From assembly GCA_947469815.1 (NCBI GenBank), contig CANIRI010000077.1, positions 1 to 8,920 on the forward strand: 8,920 nucleotides of DNA. The letters are read 5' to 3'. The notes beneath the pieces were generated by a model, which was not told the origin of the DNA, did no database searches, and was given only the letters and a program-made list of their open reading frames with translations. Source of the DNA: Comamonadaceae bacterium. Its GTDB lineage: Bacteria > Pseudomonadota > Gammaproteobacteria > Burkholderiales > Burkholderiaceae_C. A program made the translations under genes and the position numbers. Positions 1 through 6,722 of the stretch are shown one piece after another; position 1 is the stretch's first letter, and each line of letters begins with the position of its first letter.

Positions 1-686
1 GCCAAGGCCACTGCGTAGTAAACAGCCAATGCGCCCATCACCATGAGTTGGCCCCGCAAGTACTGCCCCATCACGCCATTCGCCTCGGCAAAAAAACCGT
101 CCGTTACGGTGCGTAAACGTGGCGGCGTCAGATCGCGCACTTTGTCCAACAAAGAATCCCATTCCATCAGCAGATAAAACAGAACAACCGGCACCAATAA
201 CAAATTACCCACAAGGGCCAGGGCCACGCTGCCGCCAATCTTGAGCGAGTCCATCAATAAAGCCATGGACGATTCAAAGTTGGCATTGAAGTAGGTGGTC
301 ACAAAGGCCTTGATGCCCGCCTGGTCAACTGAAAAATGGATACCCAGCTTCAGCAAGTGGGGCTGCAGATAAGCATTCAAGGCATCCAGCAGGCCCGGGA
401 GTTGGTCACGCATAAGCGGGATTTCCACCGCCAGAATCGGGATGATCATCAGGGCCAGACCGGTGGTCAGCACGATGAATACGGTTTCCACGACCAGCAC
501 GGCAAACCAGCGCCCCAGCAGCCCGCCGCCCACACGGCACACCAGGTTCACGGACGGGTTGAGCACATAAGCAAGCACCGCTGCTATCGCAAAGGGGGCC
601 AAAACCGGCGCGAGCAACCACAGCAAAAGGCCCACACCCAACACGGCTGCCGCCCACAATGCGGCGGATTTGAAACCGGCCGCCAT
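1..686 (-). CDS. AI-2E/PerM family membrane transporter, partial (C-terminus beyond the left edge)
   Basis: The first 228 residues of an open frame are visible; the family is usually about 350-360 residues, so roughly a third is missing. Hydrophobic stretches lie near residues 8-45 (two membrane segments), 62-88, 150-175 and from 212 onward. Between them is a periplasmic-type region (about 90-148) with RDQLPGLLDAL. The segment VPVVLFYLLMEWD (165-177) followed by YLRGQL (209-214) is typical of AI-2E_transport (PF01594) proteins. Members export autoinducer-2 or act as small-ion/solute permeases; the substrate cannot be told from sequence. The ATG start shares bases with the TGA stop of the upstream SirB1-like gene (ATGA overlap at 684-688), so the two are probably cotranscribed and translationally coupled. 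Family assignment is firm; the substrate is unknown. Confidence 0.88.
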   Translation of the reverse strand, partial: MAAGFKSAALWAAAVLGVGLLLWLLAPVLAPFAIAAVLAYVLNPSVNLVCRVGGGLLGRWFAVLVVETVFIVLTTGLALMIIPILAVEIPLMRDQLPGLLDALNAYLQPHLLKLGIHFSVDQAGIKAFVTTYFNANFESSMALLMDSLKIGGSVALALVGNLLLVPVVLFYLLMEWDSLLDKVRDLTPPRLRTVTDGFFAEANGVMGQYLRGQLMVMGALAVYYAVAL

Positions 687-1537
687 CAACCGATTTCCCG
701 GCGCAGCAGCTGAACTTTCTCAGCGATGCGGTCCATGTCCGCCAGGTCTTCGGTATGCACCAAATAGCACTCCAGGTCTGCTACCGCCCGGTCGTGTTGA
801 CCCAGGGCCGCATGCGCCAAGCCGCGATCCCGGTACTCGGACCAAGCCTCCGGCATCAGCACCACCAAGCGCTCCTGTACCGCCAGCATGCGCGCCCAAT
901 CGCTTTGCTGCTGGTAAATTTCTTTCAGATTGCGCAACATGCGCGCCAGGATGTCGCGCTCCGGTGCCGCCTGCAAATACAGCGACAGAGGCGTATCCTG
1001 GACATCGGTCAGGCCCGTGCGGCGGCGGTAGGGCAGGAGTATTTCCTCTAAGTGGTCACGGCCCAGCGACTCGCCGGTCAGCGGGTCCACCACCGCCAAA
1101 CCCAAGGGCAATTTCACCTTGATCAGAAAATGGCCGGGGAAACACACGCCATGCGCCGGCAAACCCAGCGAGCGCGCCAATTCAAGCCAAATCAACGCCA
1201 GCGAAATCGGAATCCCGACCCGGCGCTCCAGAACCTCGTGGATGAAGCTGTTAGATGGGTCGTAGTAGTCATTGACGTTGCCGCGAAAACCCAGGTCTTT
1301 GTAGAAAAACCGGTTGAGCGCCCGCAAGCGCGCCAGCGTCGCGTCATCACGCCCCACGCGGCGGTGCAAACGCTCCACCAGATGGTCCACCGTCGACAAG
1401 GCCGCTTGCACATCCAACTGCGGATATTCGTCCTGGGCTACGCAAATCGCTGCCTCCAACAGCGGGAGCTCGTCATCGGTCTCCACCAGCGACTGGAAAT
1501 AGTCCAAGGGGCTTGGTACGTCAAAAGACAGGTGCAT
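686..1537 (-). CDS. SirB1-family transglutaminase-like protein with C-terminal TPR region
   Basis: This 283-residue cytosolic protein has no signal peptide or membrane segment. The transglutaminase-like domain (about 40-170) carries the SirB1-family signatures LGFRGNVNDYYDPSNSF (82-98), ERRVGIPISLALIWLELAR (104-122) and GVCFPGHFL (130-138). A helical TPR-like region follows (about 193-265: LKEIYQQQSDWARML, then YRDRGLAHAALGQHDRAVADL). Length matches betaproteobacterial members (about 270-285). The family keeps the FPGHF histidine but does not show an obvious canonical catalytic Cys, and its biochemical role is unsettled, so enzyme activity should not be assumed. It lies 46 bases after the murJ stop and overlaps the downstream transporter by four bases. 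No clear Shine-Dalgarno precedes the ATG; instead TATAAA lies 5 bases upstream (1543-1548), which would allow a leaderless transcript. Confidence 0.9.
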   Translation of the reverse strand: MHLSFDVPSPLDYFQSLVETDDELPLLEAAICVAQDEYPQLDVQAALSTVDHLVERLHRRVGRDDATLARLRALNRFFYKDLGFRGNVNDYYDPSNSFIHEVLERRVGIPISLALIWLELARSLGLPAHGVCFPGHFLIKVKLPLGLAVVDPLTGESLGRDHLEEILLPYRRRTGLTDVQDTPLSLYLQAAPERDILARMLRNLKEIYQQQSDWARMLAVQERLVVLMPEAWSEYRDRGLAHAALGQHDRAVADLECYLVHTEDLADMDRIAEKVQLLRREIG

Positions 1538-1583
1538 AGCGATTTATAGCCGCAATTTGTTCCGCTTTAGCCCGTAGGGTTGC

Positions 1584-3158
1584 CTATTTTTCAGCGCCTT
1601 GGCGGCGCAGAAATACGCGTAGATCCAATCCCAGCAGGCGCACCACGACCAGGTACAAGACGGCACCGCCTGCCACCACAGCCAGCAAGGCCCCCATGCG
1701 CGGCAAGGCTGCCATGCGCAACCAGTCAGACACCGTGGATGCCCACCACAGGTAAACCGCCAGCACACCGCAACCCGTCAGTACCCGCATACCAAAAACG
1801 CCCCACCCCGCGCGGGCGCGATAGCTGCCCTGGCTACGCAGACCCCATAGCAGCCAAGCCGCATTCACCATGGCCCCGATGCCGATCGACATCGACAGTG
1901 CGGCGTGCGCCATGTGCGGCACCAAAAACCAATTGAGCACCTGCGTAAGCACCAATACCGCCACCGCGATGCGCACCGGCGTCTTGGTGTCCTGCTTGGC
2001 GTAGTAGCCGGGGGCCAGGACCTTAATTGCCACCAGCCCCAATAGGCCAATCCCCCATCCGGTCAAGGCCAGCGCGGTTTGGTGCACGTCGAAATCCGTA
2101 AACGCCCGGTAATGGAACAGCACCGCCACCATCGGCTCGCCAAACACCAGCAAAGCCACGGCGCACGGCATGGCCAGCAGGACCACGATGCGCAAACCCC
2201 AATCCAGCAGATCGGAATATTCCTGGTCATCGCCGCGGGCGCGAGCCGCGCTGAGCTGGGGCATCAACACCACACCCAGCGCGACGCCCAGCATGGCGGT
2301 GGGGAACTCCATCAAGCGGTCCGCGTAACTGAGCCAGCTCACGCTGCCCGGACGCAGGTGCGAAGCGATTTGGGTATTAATGAGCAGCGAAATCTGCGCC
2401 ACGCTGACGCCCAACAAGGCCGGGGCCATCAGACGCACAATATTCTGGGTACCGCAATCCTGCCAACTGCTGCGCAGTTCGGCCCAACGCCAAGCCAGGC
2501 GCGGCACCACACCAATCCTGCGCAAAGCCGGTATCTGCACCGCCAACTGCAGCACGCCGCCGGCCATCACGCCGACCGCCATCGCGAAAATCGGCTCAAT
2601 CCCACGCGCCTGCAACTCCGGAGCCAGGCCCCAGGCAGCCGCGATGGTGCACAGATTGAGCAAGACCGGCGTGGCCGCAGGCACCGCAAAGCGCCGGTAG
2701 GTATTGAGCACGCCTGAGGCCAAAGCCACCAGCGACATACAACCGATATACGGGAACATGAAGCGGGTCATGAGCACGGCCGCGTCATAGCCACGCGGAT
2801 CCTGCTGCAAGCCGCTGGCCATGGCCCACACCATCAGCGGCGCGGCCATCACGCCCACTGCACAGACCAGCAACAGCACCCAGACCATGACGCTGGCGAC
2901 TTTGTCCACCAGCGCCTGGGTCGCCTCATGCCCGTCGCGCGCATGGCTTGCCGCCAGCACTGGGATAAAGGCCTGGCTGAATGCGCCTTCGGCGAACATG
3001 CGCCGGAACAAATTGGGGATGCGAAACGCCACGTTGAAGGCGTCCGTCATGGCACTGGCACCAAAAGTTGCTGCCAGCAGGGACTCCCGCACCAGACCGG
3101 TCACGCGCGAGAGCAGCGTCCATAAAGACACGGTCGAAGCGGAGCGAAGGAGGTTCAC
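1584..3158 (-). CDS. murJ: MurJ lipid II flippase
   Basis: This 524-residue polytopic membrane protein is full length for MurJ/MviN (about 510-525). MurJ moves undecaprenyl-linked peptidoglycan precursor (lipid II) from the cytoplasmic to the periplasmic face of the inner membrane. The N-terminus aligns without gaps to my memory of E. coli MurJ: R18 and R24 in [11 protein letters not shown]39 in [14 protein letters not shown]52 and E57 in [15 protein letters not shown]. These charged residues line the central cavity. A further conserved block, [19 protein letters not shown] (277-295), carries the arginine that I take to be the equivalent of E. coli R270. Hydrophobic helices run through to the C-terminus. 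The start is GTG; it places R18 and R24 at family-standard positions, although no strong Shine-Dalgarno is visible. It is divergent from rpsT, a neighbour pairing I recall from other Burkholderiales. Confidence 0.96.
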   Translation of the reverse strand: MNLLRSASTVSLWTLLSRVTGLVRESLLAATFGASAMTDAFNVAFRIPNLFRRMFAEGAFSQAFIPVLAASHARDGHEATQALVDKVASVMVWVLLLVCAVGVMAAPLMVWAMASGLQQDPRGYDAAVLMTRFMFPYIGCMSLVALASGVLNTYRRFAVPAATPVLLNLCTIAAAWGLAPELQARGIEPIFAMAVGVMAGGVLQLAVQIPALRRIGVVPRLAWRWAELRSSWQDCGTQNIVRLMAPALLGVSVAQISLLINTQIASHLRPGSVSWLSYADRLMEFPTAMLGVALGVVLMPQLSAARARGDDQEYSDLLDWGLRIVVLLAMPCAVALLVFGEPMVAVLFHYRAFTDFDVHQTALALTGWGIGLLGLVAIKVLAPGYYAKQDTKTPVRIAVAVLVLTQVLNWFLVPHMAHAALSMSIGIGAMVNAAWLLWGLRSQGSYRARAGWGVFGMRVLTGCGVLAVYLWWASTVSDWLRMAALPRMGALLAVVAGGAVLYLVVVRLLGLDLRVFLRRQGAEK

Positions 3159-3205
3159 GCCCCGAGTTTAGCGAGCACCCCATCCCGGGCCGCAGGGTCA
3201 AAAGG

Positions 3206-3211
3206 TATACT
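3206..3211 (+). promoter_or_regulatory. Putative -10 element of the rpsT promoter
   Basis: TATACT lies in the 98-base murJ/rpsT divergent gap and is close to the sigma-70 -10 consensus. Transcription would start near 3217 and leave a leader of about 40 bases. No good -35 hexamer sits 16-18 bases upstream (the region is GC-rich), and there is no TG extension, so the call rests on the -10 match and position alone. Confidence 0.42.
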
Positions 3212-3256
3212 CGCGGGCTTTGCTGGCAACATCCACAGACACAAGGAAACCTATTT

Positions 3257-3556
3257 ATGGCATCTGGAAAACCCAAGAAAAAGAACCCGCGCCTGGCGTC
3301 GGGCCGCAAACGCGTCCGTCAGGACGAGAAAATCAACGCAGCGAACACCTCGCTGCGCTCCAAATACCGCACCGTGGTGAAGAACGTCGAAAAAGCCGTT
3401 CTGGCTGGCGACAAAGCCAAGGCCACGGAACTGTTTGGCAAGATGCAAGCCGTGGTCGACACCGTGGCTGACAAAGGCATCTTCCACAAAAACAAGGCAG
3501 CCCGAGACAAGAGCCGCCTGGCCACCAAGGTGAAAGCCCTGGCATTGGCCGCCTGA
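3257..3556 (+). CDS. rpsT: 30S ribosomal protein S20
   Basis: This 99-residue, very basic protein binds 16S rRNA early in assembly of the 30S subunit. The start [22 protein letters not shown] and the helices [42 protein letters not shown] are standard S20. The N-terminus is longer than in E. coli S20 (87 residues), as I recall from Comamonadaceae. The ATG at 3257 is fixed by AAGGAA at 3243-3248, eight bases upstream, and by the conserved N-terminus; the frame stays open upstream to 3068, but that part is the antisense of murJ. It is a single-gene unit: divergent from murJ, followed by hairpins and a strong terminator, and convergent with tonB. In E. coli S20 limits its own translation; nothing here shows whether that applies. 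Confidence 0.98.
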   Translation: MASGKPKKKNPRLASGRKRVRQDEKINAANTSLRSKYRTVVKNVEKAVLAGDKAKATELFGKMQAVVDTVADKGIFHKNKAARDKSRLATKVKALALAA

Positions 3557-3573
3557 TTTTCAGGCACATCGCA

Positions 3574-3593
3574 CGAACCCGAAACCGGGTTCG
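3574..3593. repeat. Perfect inverted repeat downstream of rpsT
   Basis: An 8-bp stem, CGAACCCG (3574-3581) with CGGGTTCG (3586-3593), encloses the loop AAAC. It has no T-tract, so it is not an intrinsic terminator itself. It lies 17 bases after the rpsT stop and about 30 bases before the true terminator. It may act as an mRNA 3'-end stabiliser or a pause element; that role is inference. Confidence 0.6.
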
Positions 3594-3624
3594 CCGTTTG
3601 TAACGGGTGCGCTACCAGCAAAGG

Positions 3625-3650
3625 AAAAAGCCGTCGCAAGACGGCTTTTT
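3625..3650. terminator. Bidirectional intrinsic terminator between rpsT and tonB
   Basis: An 11-bp perfect stem runs from AAAAAGCCGTC (3625-3635) to GACGGCTTTTT (3640-3650), closed by a GCAA tetraloop of the GNRA type. A T-run follows the hairpin on the plus strand (3646-3651), and the A-run at 3625-3629 gives a U-tract on the minus strand. It therefore can end both rpsT transcripts and the converging TonB operon transcript, whose last stop codon is at 3692. Confidence 0.9.
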
Positions 3651-3691
3651 TGTGGGCGCTCCGCGCGCGCCGGTGCGGATTTAAATCGCTA

Positions 3692-4693
3692 TTACTGCAG
3701 CTTGAATCGCAACACCTGGGTGACCACCACCTCGCCTCCGTCGGTCTTGCAGCGGTATTGGCGAATGGCTTTGCGCACGCTGTCGTGAAAGACTTTGGGG
3801 CCGGACAAAATTTTGACATCCGTCACCACATTGCTGCGGATCGTGATGCTTGCGCTTACCAACCACTCGTCGCCCGGCTCATCTTTGGCTTTGGCCGGCA
3901 TCTCCGGCTTGACCTGTAGCTCCGGCGGGCAAACCGCATCGATCGCAGTGCGCGGCGCGACCGAACTGGCGATAGCCGCCGTCGCAGTAACGGGCGGCGG
4001 TGCTGGTGCTGGTGCTGTTGCTGTTGCTGGTGCTGGTGCTGGTGCTGGTGCTGGTGCTGGTGCTGGCGCGGCGGGCGTAGCTGGAGCAGGGGCTGCGCTT
4101 GCTACGCGGGATACTTCTGCGACAACTGGACTCTGGGGCGCCGCCGACGGCGCGTAATGCCGCATTGGCGCAGCGGCGGCGGGGAATTGCGACCCGAGGA
4201 CCACCGTCGCAGGCGCGGAAGGACGGGACTCCGTCGGCAACACAGGGACTTGGGGCTTGACTAAAGAGGGCGTTGGCATTGGTGCAGCTACATCTAGAGC
4301 CGCGGGTGCGGGTGCGGGTGCGGGTGCGGGTGCTGGTGCTGGTGCTGGTGCTGGCATTTGCGCAACTACAGCGGCTGGTGCTGGTGCGGGCACCGCCGCA
4401 ACGGCATGCGCCTGCAAGGGTACGGGCTCCAGCGGCGCGGGGGGCGGCATGGGCACAGCCTTTTCCGGGGGCTCAGAAGGAAGGACGGTCGGCAGAGACT
4501 TTGGCGGCGGCGGCACGATGGCGATGTCTTGAATGACCAGTGTCTGCAGGTCTTTGTCCTCTGGCGGAGGCATCCGGGGCGACAGGGCCATCACAGCCCA
4601 CAGTACCGCCAGGTGCATGAGCACCACCCATGCGGCAGCGCTGAACCGGTGCGCACCACCGCCCAGCGGGTAGTGCAGGCTGAAGCCCGTCAA
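3692..4693 (-). CDS. TonB-like energy transducer with long Ala-Pro linker
   Basis: This 333-residue protein has an N-terminal membrane anchor (about 18-38, FSAAAWVVLMHLAVLWAVMAL). A Pro-rich spacer follows (about 40-250) with two Ala-Pro runs (114-131 and 207-223). The C-terminal domain (about 252-333) ends EVVVTQVLRFKLQ. This is the TonB layout: a motor-coupled anchor, a periplasm-spanning rod and a receptor-binding domain. It is the last gene of an exbB-exbD-exbD-tonB operon and overlaps the preceding exbD stop by four bases (ATGA). The C-terminal domain keeps the beta-strand pattern with SASITIRSNVVTDVKILSG and VRKAIRQYRC. However, it lacks a clear YP motif, and it carries cysteines at 255 and 315 that could form a disulfide. 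The linker is encoded by hexanucleotide repeats. TolA is the alternative, but no tolB or pal follows. The TonB-family role is likely; the receptor is unknown. Confidence 0.85.
   Translation of the reverse strand: MTGFSLHYPLGGGAHRFSAAAWVVLMHLAVLWAVMALSPRMPPPEDKDLQTLVIQDIAIVPPPPKSLPTVLPSEPPEKAVPMPPPAPLEPVPLQAHAVAAVPAPAPAAVVAQMPAPAPAPAPAPAPAPAPAALDVAAPMPTPSLVKPQVPVLPTESRPSAPATVVLGSQFPAAAAPMRHYAPSAAPQSPVVAEVSRVASAAPAPATPAAPAPAPAPAPAPAPATATAPAPAPPPVTATAAIASSVAPRTAIDAVCPPELQVKPEMPAKAKDEPGDEWLVSASITIRSNVVTDVKILSGPKVFHDSVRKAIRQYRCKTDGGEVVVTQVLRFKLQ
3999..4064. repeat. Hexanucleotide repeat tract A (GGTGCT-type, 11 units) inside tonB
   Basis: Plus-strand units are GGTGCT x3 (3999-4016), GTTGCT x2 (4017-4028) and GGTGCT x6 (4029-4064). 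On the coding strand GGTGCT gives alternating Ala-Pro, and the GTTGCT variants put Thr/Ala in the run (TATA near residue 224). The unit is a multiple of three, so gain or loss of copies changes linker length without shifting frame. Confidence 0.95.
4305..4352. repeat. Hexanucleotide repeat tract B (GGTGCG/GGTGCT, 8 units) inside tonB
   Basis: GGTGCG x4 (4305-4328) is followed directly by GGTGCT x4 (4329-4352) on the plus strand. It encodes the membrane-proximal Ala-Pro run of the TonB linker (about residues 114-130). The switch of one base between the two halves suggests two successive rounds of local duplication. Confidence 0.95.
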
Positions 4694-5130
4694 GGCGCAA
4701 ACACCTCGGCGCCCAGCACCGCGACCCGGGACAAACCATGGCGCCGGGTGCTGGCCAGGACTTGAACGAACACGCCGTAGGGTGCCGCCTTGTCGCTCCG
4801 TATCTGGATCTGCGGCTGGATTTTTTGCGTTTCGGCCTGCGTCGCTAACTGAGCCAAGCGTTCGTCCAGTTGCGCGGCCGTAACAACCTGGCCTTGCCAG
4901 AGCATGTTGCTCTGGGCATCAATCTCTACCGCAATGACATCGCCGCTGGCAGGGGATGCTGCTCCGGGCGCGGGTGGCAGCGCCATCTTGACGGCGTGCA
5001 ATTGAACCGGAATGGTGATGATCAGCATCACCAGCAGCACTAAAAGAACATCGATCAGCGGGGTGGTGTTGATGTCCAGCAACAGGCCTGGCTCATCGTC
5101 GGCTTCTGAACGTTGCAAACGCTGGGCCAT
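4690..5130 (-). CDS. exbD: ExbD/TolR family biopolymer transport protein (second of two)
   Basis: This 146-residue protein is the usual ExbD length. A short cytosolic tail (1-18) leads into one membrane helix with the family signature DINTTPLIDVLLVLLVMLI (19-37). D27 is the equivalent of the proton-carrying Asp25 of E. coli ExbD. A periplasmic domain follows (about 45-146) with VIAVEIDAQSNMLWQGQVV and IQIRSDKAAPYGVFVQVL. It works with ExbB as the proton-driven motor energising TonB. The start lies 12 bases after the stop of the first exbD; there is no obvious Shine-Dalgarno, which fits translational coupling. The TGA stop overlaps the tonB ATG. It differs clearly from its tandem partner outside the membrane helix, so it is a diverged paralogue, not a recent copy. 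Confidence 0.92.
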   Translation of the reverse strand: MAQRLQRSEADDEPGLLLDINTTPLIDVLLVLLVMLIITIPVQLHAVKMALPPAPGAASPASGDVIAVEIDAQSNMLWQGQVVTAAQLDERLAQLATQAETQKIQPQIQIRSDKAAPYGVFVQVLASTRRHGLSRVAVLGAEVFAP

Positions 5131-5142
5131 GGTGAGAGGCTG

Positions 5143-5571
5143 CTACTGCAGAGAGGCCGGTTCGGTGATAAACGAGACCTTGGCGATACCCGCACGCTGG
5201 CAGGCTGCCAATACCCGCCCCACCCCTTCGAAGCTGGCCTGGCGGTCGCCCCGTATCTGTACCTCAGGCTGCTGCACCCGTGCAGCCACGTCGCTCAGGC
5301 GGCGCGCCAGCGCATCAGCGTTGGGCAAGCGGACATCAAACCAGAACAGCTGGCCCTGGCGGTCCACTGAGATGATGATGCTGTCGGGCCGGGTCTGGCT
5401 GGCTGCGATGCGCTCATTCGGCAAGCTGAGCATCACAGAACTGGTCACCACAGGGATGGTGATTAGAAAAATGATCAGCAGAACCAGCATCACATCGACC
5501 AGCGGCGTGGTGTTAATGCCAGCCAACAACGCGTCGTCCTGCGCGTCGTCCGGGGGAATCAGCAGGGCCAT
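5143..5571 (-). CDS. exbD: ExbD/TolR family biopolymer transport protein (first of two)
   Basis: This 142-residue protein has one membrane helix carrying GINTTPLVDVMLVLLIIFLI (18-37), with the catalytic aspartate at D26. The periplasmic domain contains SIIISVDRQGQLFWFDVRL and VQIRGDRQASFEGVGRVL. It follows exbB after an 8-base gap and precedes the second exbD by 12 bases. Motor proteins of this family assemble as an ExbB pentamer around an ExbD dimer, so two ExbDs could form a heterodimer or two alternative motors. Tandem exbD genes beside exbB and tonB are known from Xanthomonas. Both copies here keep the key Asp, so both are probably functional. Confidence 0.93.
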   Translation of the reverse strand: MALLIPPDDAQDDALLAGINTTPLVDVMLVLLIIFLITIPVVTSSVMLSLPNERIAASQTRPDSIIISVDRQGQLFWFDVRLPNADALARRLSDVAARVQQPEVQIRGDRQASFEGVGRVLAACQRAGIAKVSFITEPASLQ

Positions 5572-5579
5572 GGCAGGAC

Positions 5580-6350
5580 TCAGGTTGGCTTGCGGCTGCC
5601 CGCTACGACGGCATGCAGGTCATTGGCAAAAGCCCGCACATCCGCCATCGCCAGTTTGTTGCGGCTGAGCAACCAGTTGTAGGCCAGGACCGCCGGGACA
5701 GCAACCGCCAGCCCCAAAGCCGTCATGATCAAGGCCTCGCCAACCGGGCCCGCCACCTTGTCGATAGAGGCCTGCCCGGACATGCCGATGGCAGTCAACG
5801 CATGGTAGATGCCCCACACGGTTCCAAACAAGCCCACAAAAGGCGATACCGAACCCACGGTGGCCAGAAAAGCCAAGCCGCTGTGCAAGTCCCGTTGCAC
5901 GGCCTCGACGGCGCGCTGCATCTGCATAGAAACCCATTCGTCGGGAGCAACGTGAGTCAACAAACCGGATTGGGGCTTCGCAGCGTCCAACGCGCTGGAG
6001 GTAATGAACCGCAACGGGCTGCGTACGTCCAGAAGCGCCATGCCTTTCGCCACGGTATCGGCCCGCCAGAAGCTTTCGCGCGCAGCACGGTAATGCGCGT
6101 CCATGGACCGCAAGGCCATTGCTTTGAGCAGCAGGATGTACCAACTACCCACACTCATCAACAGGAGCAGCAGCAAAACCGCCTTGGTGACGGCATCCGA
6201 CGCCAACCACAATGCCATCACGCCATATGGACTGTCCAGCGCCGCCAAGCCGTTCGCCGCAGCGGGGTCGGCGGCGGATTGCGCCCAGGCAACGGTGTGT
6301 AGCAGGCCCAAAAGTACGAGCGTGAGGTGGCGACTGGTTCGTATCAGCAT
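5580..6350 (-). CDS. exbB: ExbB/TolQ family proton channel protein with signal peptide
   Basis: This 256-residue MotA/TolQ/ExbB-family protein carries a cleavable signal peptide (residues 1-23, predicted cut AWA|Q) and a short Ala-rich periplasmic segment (24-52). It has three membrane helices (about 56-76, 158-186 and 205-228), with a large cytosolic loop between the first two. Family signatures are LATVGSVSPFVGLFGTVWGI (162-181) and GEALIMTALGLAVAVPAVLAYN (204-225), where helices 2 and 3 line the proton path. It forms the stator-like pentamer that holds ExbD and drives TonB. The gene lies 40 bases after the DUF3579 gene and starts the exbB-exbD-exbD-tonB block; a GAGA lies just upstream of the ATG. 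TolQ is the main alternative, but the signal peptide and a TonB-type last gene favour ExbB. Confidence 0.93.
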   Translation of the reverse strand: MLIRTSRHLTLVLLGLLHTVAWAQSAADPAAANGLAALDSPYGVMALWLASDAVTKAVLLLLLLMSVGSWYILLLKAMALRSMDAHYRAARESFWRADTVAKGMALLDVRSPLRFITSSALDAAKPQSGLLTHVAPDEWVSMQMQRAVEAVQRDLHSGLAFLATVGSVSPFVGLFGTVWGIYHALTAIGMSGQASIDKVAGPVGEALIMTALGLAVAVPAVLAYNWLLSRNKLAMADVRAFANDLHAVVAGSRKPT

Positions 6351-6390
6351 GCTGTTTCTCGTAGCTTGGACCGCAGCGGCGAGGGAGACC

Positions 6391-6690
6391 TTAGGGCGTC
6401 ACCTTGTCGACCACCTGCAATCCGTTGTCGCGCGCAAAGTTGACGCAAAAATCCCAGGCCATGACATCGTGGTCTCGTAAATCCGGATGCAAGATCACGC
6501 AATTCACACCTTGCAGGGCGCTGGGAACACACCAGGGGGAGTAACCCAAATGGCTGCCGACGTGGCTGCCGCCTGGGCGAAACTGGCTCATCACCCCCGC
6601 CAAGCGCTCGGCCCAATCACTGGGGCGGAAGGTTTTGCCGTCCAAGGTCTTGCCCAGGATATACAGAACAGGAGAAGGTGGGGGAGCCAT
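6391..6690 (-). CDS. DUF3579 family protein of unknown function
   Basis: This 99-residue soluble protein has no signal peptide or membrane helix. The core GKTFRPSDWAERLAGVMSQF (18-37), GYSPWCVPSALQGVNCVIL (49-67) and DVMAWDFCVNFARDNGLQVVD (75-95) match DUF3579 (PF12112), which I know from betaproteobacteria. The function of the family is not established. The ATG at 6690 was preferred over an upstream in-frame start (6735), because the family begins just before the PVLYILGKT-like strand and the upstream residues look non-conserved. It lies upstream of exbB on the same strand with a 40-base gap and no visible terminator, so it may lead the TonB operon transcript. It is divergent from argD. In other Burkholderiales I recall DUF3579 genes beside rpsT and argF. 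Confidence 0.85.
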   Translation of the reverse strand: MAPPPSPVLYILGKTLDGKTFRPSDWAERLAGVMSQFRPGGSHVGSHLGYSPWCVPSALQGVNCVILHPDLRDHDVMAWDFCVNFARDNGLQVVDKVTP

Positions 6691-6722
6691 AGACGGAAAC
6701 GCCTTGCCGCGAAAACACACAA

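Noticed and set aside
3068..3256. N-terminal extension of S20
   Set aside because: The extra residues are antisense to murJ and cross the putative promoter; the family start and AAGGAA site fix the ATG at 3257.
3678..3687. GATTTAAATC palindrome just beyond the tonB stop
   Set aside because: It is only ten bases, close to what chance allows, and has no associated motif or second copy in the window.
3999..4064. CRISPR array or minisatellite outside a gene
   Set aside because: The units are six bases with no spacers and lie in frame within a coding region.
4257..4532. Plus-strand open frames rich in Gly-Ala or Val-Arg across the repeat tracts
   Set aside because: They are the antisense reading of the Ala-Pro hexanucleotide repeats in tonB; they have no family signature or ribosome binding site.
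3692..6350. Tol-Pal system (tolQ-tolR-tolA)
   Set aside because: There are two ExbD/TolR genes, ExbB has a signal peptide, the last gene is TonB-like, and neither tolB nor pal is adjacent.
6351..6390. Fur box or separate iron-regulated promoter before exbB
   Set aside because: The 40-base gap is GC-rich with no 19-base AT-rich palindrome and no recognisable -10/-35 pair.
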